A stretch of DNA of 64,000 nucleotides from Thunnus maccoyii (GCF_910596095.1 NC_056540.1:15092501-15156500), one strand, 5' to 3'. Shown: positions 12,690-36,400, numbered from the stretch's first letter. Made by a program: numbers and translations. Notes: a model not told the origin generated them from the letters alone.

Positions 12690-13470
12690 CACTAACCAGT
12701 TGATTGCCCAGATATTCTTCTACTTTAAGTTGAATAGAGACACCTTTTGCAGCAATAACAGGCTTACGTCTATGGGTATAAGTGTGTATCAGTGCATCTG
12801 TTGACTGCTAGTTTTCATCATAAGTCTAAACAAAACAACACAGACCCTGTCAAGCTGCATGAGGATGGTGAATGACCTGCAAGTTTAAAGTACTGAAACT
12901 AATTCTGGATTGGATGGAGGTCTGGACCTTTACTCAGCCACTCCAGGACATTAACACTGTTGGTTTGAAGCCAATCCTGTGAAGCCTTTGGCTTAATGTT
13001 TTGGGATTGTTTTTTTTTTTACTGGCAATAAATCTTCTCCCAAGTCACAGTTTTGTTGCAGACTGCAGTAGGTTTCGTGGTGTGGATGATGAGTTTCTGG
13101 TAATGTACAGTGTTTGGCTTACACCAGCAGAGTCTCATCAGTCTATAGAGCCTAGCTCACATTTGTTTCAGATTCTCCCACATGTCTTCTGGCAAATGCT
13201 AGATGAGATGTCATGTCAGTTTTTTTTTTTTTTTTTTTTTTTTAAACAGTGGCTTTCTCTTTGCCACTCTGCCATAAAACTGTGACTGGTGAATCACCCA
13301 GGCAACAGTTGTTGAATACACAGTGTCTGCCATCTCTCAGCCATAAAATCCTGTAGCTTCTTCAGAGTTGCCACAGGCCTCACGGTGGCATTCACACCAG
13401 TGCTCTCCTCTGCAGAGATCAGTTTATTAAGGACTGCTTTCTCTTGGCGGAGACACAGGTGTGCTAGATT
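12690..13470 (-). pseudogene. Tc1/mariner transposase relic (minus strand)
   Basis: Read on the minus strand, the segment encodes decayed pieces of a Tc1-type transposase in the right order: a 'LQDFMAE...T' helix-turn-helix-linker part near 13360, a 'VAKRKP' segment near 13260, an 'FARRHVGESE' stretch near 13200 and remnants around 13100 where the catalytic core should follow. Frames are broken by stops and by a 22-bp poly-T/poly-A insertion at 13220-13243, and the glycine-rich part after the first catalytic Asp is missing. It is an inactive fossil of a DNA transposon. Ends are approximate because inverted repeats were not located. Confidence 0.65.
13220..13243. repeat. Poly-T tract inside the Tc1 relic
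   Basis: About 24 consecutive T bases (poly-A on the transposase strand). It interrupts the transposase frame. Confidence 0.85.
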
Positions 13471-14392
13471 AAGTCCTTTTTAGTGATTCACCTTACCGCA
13501 CAACAAGGGATAAGTCAGTGTAGTGTTTTTTTTCTTGTATTTGTTTTCAGTCTTCCTTTGTCTTCATTATGTAGATTTTGACAGAAAGTTGTCTAATCAG
13601 CTGCTGGATCCTCCAGTTATAGCAATTTGCATTTAAATTGAGCCGTTTTATATCTGTACTTTATGTGGCTCAGTCTGTAGAAATTAGCTTCCATGTTGTT
13701 TCCAGTCAAATTAATGTCTGTCTCTTAAAACGGCAAAGAAACAGTCCAAGGGGGGTGAACACTGCCACGTTGGAAAAGTGAGGAATATAGAGGACCTCGA
13801 CAGCGGGGCTGTGGTTGTGTTTTAAGACCGCGACGGAGGCAGAAAATATGAGAGAGAGAGTGTAAGAACAGAAAAGCTGGTGCTGAGCCTCAGTTTCAAA
13901 AAACACACAGCATTTGTAATAGGATTCATGACTGGGGCTACAATTAGGAGTGTAATTATCGTTACTGTGATAAGCCAATCATGAGGCTGGGTATTCCTCT
14001 GCAGTTTGAATTCTCTCACATTTAATGCCTACACTTACCATTACGGGGGGGCACGTGTCAAGTGTGTACTGTTTGTTTATGTAAAGCATACTGTACACAG
14101 CCCTCTAGACAAATTTCCACTTCCACCCATTTTATCTGTTGTTCTTGATTGTGCTTTGAAAGCAGGCTGATGATTATGAGCGCGTTTTCATGCAGGAGGA
14201 AAAATCCTATCTGTTTGATCTCGCAGGCAAAAATATGGGCAGCACAACAGAATCTCGTCTCTTGTGTCAGCTATTCTTCTGCACCGTGATATTCCCATGG
14301 GAACGCATTTCTGCTGCGCGAATCACAGTCAGATCAGTGCGGGCCGTTTCTTATCTGGACATGAAAGAAGGGAAGATGGAAGAGGGAGGTGT

Positions 14393-14414
14393 AAAAAAAA
14401 AAAAAAAAAAAAAA
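14393..14414. repeat. Poly-A tract
   Basis: About 22 consecutive A bases followed by a G/A-rich stretch. No SINE body was recognised upstream of it. Confidence 0.85.
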
Positions 14415-15589
14415 GTAGGGGGAGAGAAAGGGAAAGGGGAGGGGAGAGGCAGGACTCCCCTGGGAATGATAATACCTGAAATTCATTGGGCGGCCTCCGG
14501 AATCTATCTCATCATCATTTCATGAGCAGGTATTGTACTTATCCCTATTACAGTCCAAGATACATCCTCTGCTCGGCTGTTTCCTCTCAGTCTTTCCTAG
14601 ATTGATCGAGCAGATTAGACAGTTATATTGTTTATGTGTGCACCTCAGCCTGTTTTACAGCATGCCTTGGGATTTTATTATTAGTTTGATCGTTTCCTTT
14701 TATTCATCTGCGGCCATCATGAACACCGTTGTTTGATAGCATCTCTGGTTCACGTCAGGTCAGCAAATCTGTTATTGCTGTTCCGCTACAGGTGTAAAAG
14801 TCTTAATAAAACTGTTGTGCCTTAGTCAGAGATTCCGCGGAGTTCCTGATAGGTTTTCTCTGCTGAATAGACCGTCGATTTGATCGGCAGACCCTGCAGT
14901 GTGAAATCCCCCCCCCCCCCAACTTCCACGCTCGCTCACACACTCACACAGACATGTCTTATCCATGAGCAGTATGACTTTCACCTCTGAGTGATGTCTA
15001 TTGTCTGTATAAGGAGAGAGCCATTACGAATCTTCAGTCCCAATGGAGACATTGTGCTGCCTGCCATGCTCCCTTGTCCTTCAGCAGCGTCCTGAGATGA
15101 CGGTAGATAAACAATGGGAACAAACAGTCACTCCCACCAGCATTGATCCGGCTCCCTCACCCCTCCCTGCTCTTACCAACAACGCCACATTGATTCCACC
15201 TACACACAATTTATATGAAAGCCCCTCTGCGCCACCTCCCTTTTTTCTTTTTTTTTTTTTTTTTTTCCACCAGGACTGACAAAAATGATAAATGACCACC
15301 CCCTTCCTCCCTCTGCCACCACCTCCCCGTGCCTTGCGTTGGCTGTCCGAAGCACTACAAGCCTATTTCTCCCCGCAGAAATCCAATAGAGTGAGCTCCC
15401 ACTTTTCTCGGAAGTGTACATTGTACTTTTTTTTTTTTTTTTTTTTTTGCGAGAGGAGGGTTATTCATTGCTCCAGGTCATTTCTATAATTTCCACACAT
15501 AAACATGTCACTCGCGTAATTTCAGCCCTGCAGGACATCCATATGCATGATGTCAAACCCTCAAAAAAAGACAAATGAAGCAAATTATT

Positions 15590-15815
15590 ATGTATTTCTA
15601 TGGCACACACCGTAGGATCTGCTCTCCTGTGGCTGCTGGCTAATAGTCTGCGATGTCACTCAAAGATCAAATCATACGTGGAGCCTTCAAAGTGTGGTCA
15701 ATTATTCCTCTCTCTCATTGGCTTAATCAGTCCATTCTCTTGTTACGTATCTGATTAATCAGTCTAGCGTTTAATCACATGAATTATCAATAATTAATCT
15801 GACATGACACCTTGG
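15590..15815. promoter_or_regulatory. Candidate non-coding regulatory block (homeodomain/TCF-type words)
   Basis: This AT-rich stretch is dense in words used by developmental factors: TGATTAATC-type TALE/homeodomain sites, several TAAT cores, and TCAAAG/AGATCAAA TCF/LEF-like words within about 200 bp. It has no ORF and no repeat signature that I recognise. Function is a guess from motif density; AT-rich DNA gives such words by chance. Confidence 0.2.
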
Positions 15816-18603
15816 CTGTTTTGGATATGGTTTCGTTTGCGAATGATGATGGCTTTGACTGTCCATCTTAATGGGAGTTTTAGCAACAGATGTATTGCAG
15901 TATTTTCTATATGTGTCTTCTCTTTTCTGGGTGCTGTTAGAATTGTAGCCCTTTCTAGTTGCTAATAAAGGTCTGCAGTATACAAATATTGTCTTCCATG
16001 TTCTCAACTGTGTTTTATTGTACAGATCCAGTGTCCCCATGCCTGTAAATGGGGCACAGAGTGTCTATAAATAGATATACTGTGGTAGCGAGCTGCCGGT
16101 GGTTATCAGCAGGGGTTAGGGGGGTGGGGGTGTAAGGGGGGACTTATGTGCGTGTATGCGTGTGTGCGGTGCTTTTTATGTGCCGTGTGGAGGTGATCGA
16201 GGCTATTGATGAAGGTGCTGGTTCCACTCTCGCCACTCTACTTGCTGCCCGGGGGAGTAATACCATTGAGGAAAGTCTCCATTTCACATCTCGGCTCCAC
16301 CGTTCCCTAATGACCCTCCCCACTTCATCTCCACCTCGCCACAGTTTTCCCATGGCTCACACAGCTCATCCACACTGCTTTTCCTACTGTGAGGTAATCC
16401 ATTTTATACTTCCTGCCGGTCTCAGATCCCCCCCCCTGCCCTTATAGTTCCTGCTTGAGATCCCTGATCTAAAGAAGACAGGAGGTTTGGGAGCCTATCT
16501 AAGATGAAAAAGACTCTGAAAGTGCCATGTATATTTTATTCTCCGGCCTCCGTGTTTTTATTCATCTCGGTTTTAATCGTCCCCACATAATATGAATGTG
16601 TAATCATGCCATTATGCAAGTGCCTGTTCAGGTTATCATCACGGGGGACGATACCGGTGTTGATGGGATCCGACATGATCCCTCTAATGGAAGTTTAAGG
16701 GTGGGATCTTGCTCCGTCTGTTGCTGAACAACATACAGTAGTGGTGCAGAAATGCCTCTGTTCTCTCTCTAATTGTCTTTGAACACACTTTTGCTGTCCT
16801 CCCCTTCTACTCATAATTGCTCTTAAGAAAAGATTGCTCTCCTTTGTCCGGATTTGAGGATGTGTGTCTACCTCTTTGTCCCATTACTGTGTCAACGAAT
16901 AACATTGCAATCATTTCAATTACGACTGCGCCGAGATGGAGGTCTTCAAGTAGGGCCTTGAGATGTAATTGGAGGGGCAGAGGCGAATTGAGGAAAGGCA
17001 TTTTTCTTCTGTGAAATTGCTTCAGTCTTTGGGACAGTAAATTGAGGTGCTGAAAAATGATGTGATAATTCAGCCGCACAGTTTGATAGGGGAAATGGTC
17101 TGAAAGTCACTTTCTGGAGAATTAGAAGGCAAAACTACATTTCCCTCCCGAGTCCACTGTCCTTCACGCGGTGGCGTGAAATGAATTGATGAGACAGAGG
17201 GAGAGGAAGAGTCGGTGTAAATGTTTGCAGCTAAAATGAAGCCTGCTTGTGCATTCAGATTGGCTGAAGGGTGGGAGGCGGAAGCTGGAGTGAGGATACG
17301 GCGCCACATTCCACGCTATTTCACAGCCTAAGCCTTTAATCGCGGCAGCAACAATGGATGCATAAAATGGAATTCATATTTCAGATTGATTGATTCTATA
17401 TTGATGAATGCCAAGGCTGGCTTAAGGGGAAAAAAAACCCCTGCGTCTATGGCTTTTAAATGTACCCTCTTTAAGAAGGCGAGTCCTTGCTCCTCTGTTT
17501 GTTGCCGTAGACGTGCTTCAAAAGAAATATGAAAATTCTCGCTTTTTGAAGTTTAATCTCTTGCAAGAAAGGGTAGGAGGCTGAATGCAAATGCAGAAAT
17601 TTGCTTTAGTTTTGCTTCTTACTGCTCCTGGTAGAGAATCCCAACACAGTGGTCTTGTAGTTATTGACTGTGGTCACAACATCTGAGAAAAGATTCAGAA
17701 TTGATGACCTCTGATTTTGCGTACAGGCCTCTAAACGAGTAACACACCAGTCAGTTTAGAAAGACTCAGAGGGATGACACACACAATGTTTTCATGTTTC
17801 TCCCAACATACTGTTGGATCGTCCGTCACTCTATTGTGTCTCATTTCCTAATCCCTTCAAGGCATCTTGCACAGTGACAGAGCTGACATAAGCACATTTG
17901 GTACTGTTAGCAGTGTTGAGATTAACAGGATTACAGATAAGGGATTACATTACCCATTTAACCTTGACCCATGCCCCGCTGCACAGTTCAGACGTTCAGG
18001 CCAAAATTGTTTTTGGTGGCCGCGTTGTTTGCACAAAAGCTCAATCATATTTGTTCAGGAACACATGCAAACAAAATGTTGCGTGCTTTGTTGCGAGATG
18101 ATTTGGATTGTAGATCTTCTAATAAGTCTCTCAGGGCTGTCTCCACTTCAGTACATGCACGTCAATACACAAAGACAGGGAAAAAAAATGACAATAACAA
18201 TAGCCTTTTGATGACTTTCATATGGATTACCACCCTCCCTCTATTTCCTTCTACAGTTTGCATGCAGTTGCCTCTGAACACGATGCAACTCCGGCGTTTC
18301 CATGGTGAACGTGCGGTTGTCAAGGCCTGTGGTGATTGAACACAGAGGGTCATCGTTTATTTCTCTCAGTCAGCAGTGAGGGGACGGATGAGGAGAGGGG
18401 CAGTGGGGGGGGAGAGAGGGGGCACTGTTGGGTCCTGAGGGCCCCAGAGCTCTCCTTTTTAGAAGTTTATTTGTTGAAGGGATCAACTACAGCTAGTCCA
18501 AGTCCAGTTGACAGTGTTAATGTACTGACTCTCCTCACAAGCCCTGAGACACTTAGTCTTATTCACACTTTAAAAGAAGTACAACAGCAGTGTTGGGGAG
18601 GGA

Positions 18604-18620
18604 GGGGGGGGGGGGGGGGG
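18604..18620. repeat. Poly-G tract
   Basis: G run of about 16 bases within a purine-rich stretch. Confidence 0.8.
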
Positions 18621-20153
18621 AGCGGGAACAGGACATGCAAGGCTACATATGGCCAGCCTTAGTGTTGTTTATCCAGAGAGTTGTTACAGCTGAGGACCAG
18701 GCTCCGTCCCCCTGTTCCTCATCATCTCTCATTAATCTAGCAGTATGGTTCTGGCCTGCTTCCCATGATGCAGAGGGAGCAGGTTTGAGTGACCACCCAC
18801 CCAGAGGAAAAGCATTAGTCTGTCCTCCTCAGCCATCCAACCAGCTAATGTTTACGCCACCGCTTCATTCTGTCACCATCATTCAGCAGCTATAAAGTAA
18901 CAAGGAGGATATTTTTAATTGATGTTTTCAAAGCCTCGAGATTGATCGTCACCCTCGGGTGAATTTCTCTCACCGGTCTGGTTTGCTAGTTGATCATCTT
19001 GTTCTTCTCTCTGTTTTTATTCCTTTGTTCTGCTCTTTTTTTTTTTTTTGTTGCTCTTATTGGCCTGTCTGCGACCGCTATTTAGGGAGACTGTTTTTTT
19101 TGTCCACATGTGCAGTTACAGAGCTCATACTCATCTTGAGCTCTTCCCATCATTGAGAAGGAAAAGCTTGGCTATCACATATGCATTAGTCTCCATCTGC
19201 CTCTCCTTTATGCATGAGTTAAGACACTGACTCTCTCTGGCAGACTGAAACACTCCGGTCTCTATGCACCTTTTGGCTGCTCTTTACCTTACGGATATGT
19301 CTGCTGGCTATACTTCTCATCAACCTCTGAACATGAAATATTCATGCTCTCTTTTCTTCCTCCTCTGCATTTTTGCATCTATTATTTTGGAGGATGGAGA
19401 CATTCGCGGTCAGATCTTGGCTTCTTCGATGGTATACATAGCACGTAATGTAGAAGACACATTAGGTGAGATGGGTGTGCAGGCATTTGAGATCCATTAG
19501 CCATTATTCTGTTCAGTCAGTGCTATATCCTCACCCTCATTATAGTCTCATGTATTGTACTCTCTATTTAGTTGGCCTGCTCTCACTGCTGTAACTTCAC
19601 ACTCAAAGCCTTGAGCTTTTCCCCTTTTTTTAATTTGTGTCGGCACCAGTCAGTCCATGTTCCTCCTCCTCCTCCTCTCTCCCCCCCTCTCTCCCTTCCT
19701 TCCTTCAGTTGTAGCTCTCTGTATCGCAGCCTGAAGGTCAACATTGGGAGGCGGTCATCACTGCTGAGAATTGGGCAAGAAGAGAGGTTTTCAGTGCCCC
19801 TGCTCTGTTTGTGCTGTGTCGCCATTTAATCTGCTACCAATGCATGTCAACAGTGTCATTAGAGTCAGGCTGGAACTTATCCCTGCAAATGTTGGCCAAA
19901 GATAACACGTCTTCATTCTCATTAAACATTAACAGAGAATTAATTTTAAGATAGCCTCTTTTTTTTTAAAGGTTACGGCTGGGTGACGCCATTATTGCAC
20001 CATTACCAAAGATAATTTGCAATATCACTTGGCATCAAAATCTTCTTTTACTCAAATTAAAAATTTTAATTAGGCTACTTCATGCCCATAAATATTAACT
20101 TCAGCAACAGGAATTTGGGAATGATGTAATGATCATATCATAATATCATTCTG

Positions 20154-20459
20154 TTAGTGCTGAAATGATTCATAGTTTAGACGATCGACAAAGAAATCAA
20201 TTGTGATGATCAAGTCACTTATCTCAGAAAAATTACAAAACATTCTCTGGTCCCAGATTCTCAAATGTGAGGATTTGCTGCTCATGTCTCTTTTATATCA
20301 TTGTAAATGTAATATCTCTGTTTTTAAGACTGTTGGTCAAACAAAACAAACAGTTTGAAGAAGTCGTCTTGGGCTCATGGAAACGATGAATTGTTAAATC
20401 AAAAAAAAGTAATCAACAGATTTATATCTGATGAGCATAATCATTAGTTGCAGCCCTAG
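20154..20459 (-). repeat. Dispersed 'gctgcaac' fish repeat, copy B
   Basis: Reverse-orientation copy, beginning 'tagtgctgaaatgatt' and ending 'attagttgcagccctag', so the ends are inverted versions of each other. Internal words 'gtgaggatttgctgct', 'ttggtcaaacaaaacaa' and 'cttgggctcatgg' match copies D and E. No coding capacity. Confidence 0.7.
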
Positions 20460-22073
20460 ATTCTGCTAAAAGCCAGTCAGTGATAATAACTGACTCATCA
20501 TCCAGCCCTCATCACCAGAACTGTATCGACGAGAAACCTCACGAATGCAGGTTGTTTCTTAAAGTGGCAGCAAAAGCCCTTCACTAAAGAGGCCTGAAAA
20601 AAAAAAAAACTGTGTTGGTGTCGTGTTCAAAGTTGTCTCCCCTGTCTCCTCTTCTGCTACACTGTTTTTCAGCAGCCGTCACTTCCTGTGGCTAATCATA
20701 CTTTGATATGCCATGGCACGAACCCTGGCTCCTTCAGAAATGAACAAACAAGGTACGGTGAGGACAGGAGGGGGATCTTCAAGCGACCAGGGCTGTTGGT
20801 TTTTGTCTGCTCGGCTGCGATACATTCTCTCAACACCCACTGTTTTTTCACGGCCTCTCTTTACATTAGAATCAGGCTCCCTGTGAAGAGGAAACTTGGA
20901 CACGACTCAGAGAGAAAAGAAGTGTGATTTTTCTTCCGCTGCACTCAGAGGGAGATTTAGGCATCCTGTTAAGCTTAGCTGGAAGGATAGAGGGGGCAGA
21001 AGTACTCTCCAGAAACTTGACCTTGATTACTTTAAAGGAGAAACTTGATTTTCCCCATCTAATACTGTGTATACATGAAGGATAACTAAAATGATAAAAG
21101 GGTTATCCATATGGAATTCTGTTTGTAATGATACATTGAATGATCTGAAGTTTTCCTCTTATCAGGCTGTGAAAAATCAATAATTTATTGATTGCACTAC
21201 TGTCAGCTGGACGATTGTTGCCCATATGATCCATTGTGCCGAGCACCGTATGGCCACTCTTGTATTTTTAATGATACTCACCTTTAATTAAACCTTGGTT
21301 ATAGCGTTCCTAATAAACCCTCTGATGGCATTATCAAATCTATTTTATGTCTGATTTGTGTGTGATGAGTCTTGATTGGTTTGGTGGCCACTGTTTAATG
21401 TCTTTGGGTTGAGAGGGCCGTGACTCTCCTCTGTGGTATCCAAGGGTTTTTATAAAGACTTGTGTGTGCACCTCAATAGCTCTCCAGCTTAATGGATGGA
21501 GCATTTCCATGCAAAGGTAATGATGCTCTGTCTCATTTCTCCACCAGGCCCTCTAAATGGAGAAATTATGTTTTCGTAAGGGACTAGCTGACACCAGTTC
21601 CCATGCTGCATCTTGTACTTTTCACACTTGGCTTGATGGAGATTGACTAAAGGGCTGGTATATAACGATAGGTCTGCAGAGGGTGGATGGGGGTGTATAT
21701 TGAGTGTGATAAGGGGTTCTCTCCCGGAGTAAAAGATCCCATTGTTGCCAGCTCTGTCTGTCACTGTCATGTACTCCTCTGCTCTTGGATCGCTTCCCTT
21801 CTATCAGCTTGTTTTTTTTGTTTTTTTTTTTTCCTCCCCTCTCCTGCACTCCATTTTTGGTGTCGGGGATTTGAGGAAAATAGAAGGCGAATGTCCCCGC
21901 GGGTGATGGCTTCACTTGTATGCAGTCGCACAGTCCTACTGGACTGAATCAGGAATTGGCTCGCCTGGAGGCTTTGTTGTCACTCACATTCTGTGTATTG
22001 ATTGTGAGGAGGCTGCATGAGCGAGTGACTTTTTTTTGTTTGCGCACACAGGGGTTAGGTGTGTGTGTTGGGG

Positions 22074-22092
22074 AGGGGGGGGGGGGGGGGGG
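22074..22092. repeat. Poly-G tract
   Basis: G run of about 19 bases roughly 200 bp upstream of the presumed ndst1 5' exon acceptor. Confidence 0.8.
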
Positions 22093-22292
22093 AGCTCTCA
22101 CTTTGTGTAGGTGAATGCAAGGACTACTTCGGAATGAACTTTCGGAGTGCTGGCAGTGGCAGTATACACACATCTCCCACACACCGCTAAACCCACACAA
22201 CAAAAGCATGCATTATGTCCTTTGTTCTATAGGAGCCAATGCAGCGTTTTCAGGTTTTAACATTATTTTCTTCTTTCTTGCTGTTTTTCTAG

Positions 22293-22803
22293 GTCAGGAG
22301 ATTCTATCCTGAGGGAATGGTGCTGCTGAGATGACCTGCGTGACCTTGCTTTCCTCAAGAGATCATTCTCCAATCAAAAGGACGGTGCGAAATCTAGCCG
22401 GGACATGGTTGGCAGGTTCACATGATGGACAGGTGATGGAGTCTTCCATCATCTTTCTCCACCAGTGACCCCACCCTGCCAGCCCCTCCCTTTGAGGCAT
22501 AAGTGTGTACCAGTGGTCCAAGGCCCCGTATTTCTCTGCCATGGTGACATAAGCAGTGCTGCAATATGAGGGAGAGCCAACGTGAGACCGTCTCATTTCT
22601 TTCTCCAGTAGCTGCTGCAGCTGCTACCTTAACGCCGTTTGTATTTAGCTCCATAGCAAGACTGACTTTGTTGTGAATAATCCCTGCTTGTCGTTTTCTA
22701 CCCACACCGAGAGAGAGAGAGACAGAGAGACAGAGAGAGAGAGAGAGACTGTCCCCAAGGCGTGTTGCTGGGCCTGTGGGGCGGAGCGGTGTGGCGCGAG
22801 ACG
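22293..22803 (+). promoter_or_regulatory. ndst1 5' UTR part of first coding exon, with a short uORF
   Basis: A pyrimidine-rich tract ending 'ctgtttttctag' places a good splice acceptor at 22291-22292, so the first coding exon probably runs from 22293 to 23349. The leader has an upstream ATG at 22317 that reads five codons to TGA at 22332-22334, and an imperfect GA/CAGA microsatellite at about 22709-22749. The acceptor is inferred from sequence; the leader could also begin at a nearby start site. Confidence 0.45.
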
Positions 22804-33435
<10,632 letters not shown>

Positions 33436-35355
33436 CAGCACCACTGGGAGAGACCGCAGCTCCGCACACAATAAACCACTGCTCGACCCTGCAGGGGGAG
33501 GGAAGGAGGGGGGAGGGAGGGGACACTGCCCGAGCGTGCAATGTCGAAGATCCCAAATGATTTTTGAAAGAGACAGAAATGTATTCGGATTTGAGGACGG
33601 GATGCCCAACTAGAACTCAAAACTTACTGTGATCTACGAGCATAGTTGCAATAAGCAGCTATTAGCGCTCCCCTCTCCCCCCTGAGCTTCGAGATGTCCT
33701 CCTGCAGGGACAAACCAGGAACAGGAGAGCCCTAACGACGGCCTCCGCCGTGTCCTGAAGAAGAAGAAGAAGAAGAAGGGAAGGCTCAGTGACGTACAGC
33801 AGGGACCTTCAGTGTTTGATAATCACTTCCCTGCTCTCCTTAAGCGAAACCTTCTCTTCTACGCATGAACTTCATCTTGAAAATCAAAGGAAGGAAAAAG
33901 CCCGAAGGCCGTCACAGTTTCAGCTCTGGAAAACAGGTGGAAGAAGTGATCACACAGGTGTGAGTTGTGGTGTTTGGAGCACATTAAAAAAAAACAGGCA
34001 ACATAACATTGACTGTGACAGACAGACGGTTAACAGACAGAGAGACATTTGTTGCAAAATGCCTGTGATAAGTGAAGTGTTTGTATGTGAGGAGAAACGG
34101 GACATCTGGAGTCTTGACTCAGGCTGCATGTTGTAGCCTTATTCGATAGGCCTTGGTAGAATCTAGTTATCGCATTTACAAGTGTCAGGACAGAATCTTT
34201 AAAATATTACCACATGGACTTTTTTTGAGGGTTTTTTTTTTATTTTTTAAAGATTTATGTTTGTTTTTCTTTACTCAGATTTTGTTTTAACGTTTCTATA
34301 ATGCTGTCGGCAATGCATTATTGTAGAATGTACCAAAACTAAACATGTTAGCTCAGTTTCCTCCTACAGGTCAGATGTACAGTACAGTAGACTGGTTCGT
34401 TTAAGTGTTGGGCTCAGCTTCCTTTTTTTAGTCAGTTCCACGACCAGCGAATTGACTAAAGCAGGAACCGAAGGATTAGATGTTGAAAGCACAATATTTA
34501 AAGGCACTCAAGTGAACATCGATTCTGGACATACAGGTTACTGGAAAGCACATTAAGAAAATGGATCCTACTACAATCTGTGAAGAAGATCATAAGCTAG
34601 CTACTGTATGTTAATTAAGACACTATGGTCCAAGAGATTCAGATAGTGTACAGAACAAGACTGTGCATTTCAATTCAGTTTCAGATTGGGTTTGTTTTGT
34701 TTTTTTTTGTCAAAACTGTATATTTTGTATTATATTTTATTTCATTTCATTTAGTGAATGAGTTTGGGGGGGGGGGGGGAGCTGTCTCTGGGAAAAAACG
34801 TGTAAAGTTGCCAGGCGAACCGACAGTATGCCCAGTGAGACCGTACAGACGTTTGGTTGTGGGTCGAGGTGTTACCACTGCAACTAGATGTCAAGCATAG
34901 ATAACAAAAAGCTGCTCTTATTGCAATAGTTTTGTACAATGTTCTGATGTAATAACAATGCACATGGTGGTCCTTTTATTTCCTGACTTTGTAATGTACA
35001 TAATCCGCAACCCTTGGTAGACCTAAATTATTGAATGTGTTTGGGTTTACGCTCCCTCCATCAGCCCATTCCCATGGTGTGAGATGTCAGTGCTGAAGGG
35101 AGTTTGGATGAACACATTGTACGGAGGTTTGTCGATAAGATTGTCTCCTCTCATGTCCTCTCACTGCCAACTATTGTACAGAGGTACTGAGTCTCTCCAT
35201 ATAAAGTATTAAGTGATAACACATAACAGCAACGATGGTACTAATCTCCTGGACTGTATGATAAAGATTTGTAATTGTTGTCAATAATTTTTACAGTGTA
35301 ACTAATATTGTCAGTGCTTTTTAATTTGCAAATAAAACACCACTGTATTTTTCAG
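33436..35355 (+). other. ndst1 3' UTR
   Basis: From the stop codon the sequence runs about 1.9 kb without another gene to a canonical AATAAA at 35331-35336. It includes a GAA-repeat at 33757-33777, a poly-G run at about 34766-34780 and AT-rich sequence typical of a UTR. The segment 34155-34292 is repeated in diverged form at 36031-36139. Confidence 0.65.
35331..35336 (+). other. Polyadenylation signal of ndst1
   Basis: Canonical AATAAA in a T-rich context, 1.9 kb past the stop codon. No stronger signal was seen between the stop and here. Confidence 0.6.
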
Positions 35356-35748
35356 TCGTTGGTTCTTTTTTTCCCCCTCGTTTCTTAGTCTGTCTTTTAA
35401 TTCATAGTCACTATATTCAAAAGGAGATGCATATCAGGACGCCTGAGAAGTTGTTGTTTTTTGGGGTTTTTTTGTTCCCCGGACATGCAGAAAGAAGATT
35501 CTAGAAATTTAAATCAGTGTCAGCCTCTCTGTCATCTGGTCGAAAGCAAGATCGGCTTGTCTTTTGGTTTCACTTTGTGATGAGGTGCTTGCAAGAAGCA
35601 AACAATCTGAATCTCTTAAAATTGCATGAAGCAGATCTATTTAATGACACAATAAACTTCTGCATTTATCTCCCTGATGTTTTACCTGAACCAATTGTAG
35701 ATTCAGTATGTGGGTCCTGTTTATACATTTTAATTCCTTGTTTGGGAA

Positions 35749-36400
35749 ACCACCAAAAATCTACCAAAGAAGTAATCCTTCTCTTTCGTTTCAGGAACTA
35801 AATGGCAGGTAAAATAAAGAGTAATGTCTGCATTTAGAAAATGAATAATATAAATAGAAGTTCAAGTACTTGGCACAATTCACATGTTCTCATGAAGAAG
35901 AAAATTGCTTGACTGTTGGTAGAACAGATAGTAATGAGTATTCACTTGCACAATGAGTCTAAAGTAAGTAATAAATCTCAGTGAACCTGAGTTCATAAAT
36001 TGTAGAATCTAGTAATGGCATACTCATTATGGTAGAATCTAGTTATCATATTTATAAGAGAATCTTCAGTAAAATATTACTACGTGGACTTTAAAAAAAG
36101 ATGTATGTTTTCTTTTCTACTCAGATTTTGTTTTAACAGTAAAAACCACCAAATATCTACCAAAGAAGAAATCCTCCTCTGTTGTTCCAGGAACTAAACA
36201 GTGGCCAATGTTAATAAAGATGAACTGATGCATTTTAGGAAATTAATAATAAATGAATACATAAATAGAAGTTCAAGTACTTAACACAATTCACATATTC
36301 TCATGTTTAGTAGAAAATGTATTATTGTTGTTGGTAGAAGAGGAAGTAGTAATCGTATTCACAAAGAATCTAAGTATCTAATAATTAGTAAGTAAGTAAA
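35749..36400. repeat. Two diverged local duplicate blocks between ndst1 and cd74
   Basis: Block 35749-35975 and block 36143-36395 share the same succession of words: 'ctaccaaagaag', 'caggaactaaa', 'aataaatagaag'-like, 'agttcaagtactt', 'cacaattcacat', 'ttctcatg' and 'gttggtagaa'. Between them, 36031-36139 repeats part of the ndst1 3' UTR ('ggtagaatctagttatc', 'aaaatattac', 'cagattttgttttaac'). This looks like an old local segmental duplication. No ORF of substance is preserved. Confidence 0.6.

Larger units (their letters stand above)
1..22292. other. Gene-free upstream region of ndst1
   Basis: No ORF here looks like a conserved protein and no chain of compatible splice sites could be assembled on either strand. 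The longer ORFs are low-complexity (Pro/Ser/Phe-rich from pyrimidine tracts, or His-Thr and Cys-Val repeats from TG tracts). The stretch contains several mobile-element remnants listed separately, many homopolymer and dinucleotide runs, and AT-rich blocks that could be regulatory. Because ndst1 starts at the right edge with an apparent splice acceptor at 22291-22292, part or all of this region may be a 5' intron of ndst1. That is inference; I could not identify the upstream non-coding exon. Confidence 0.6.
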
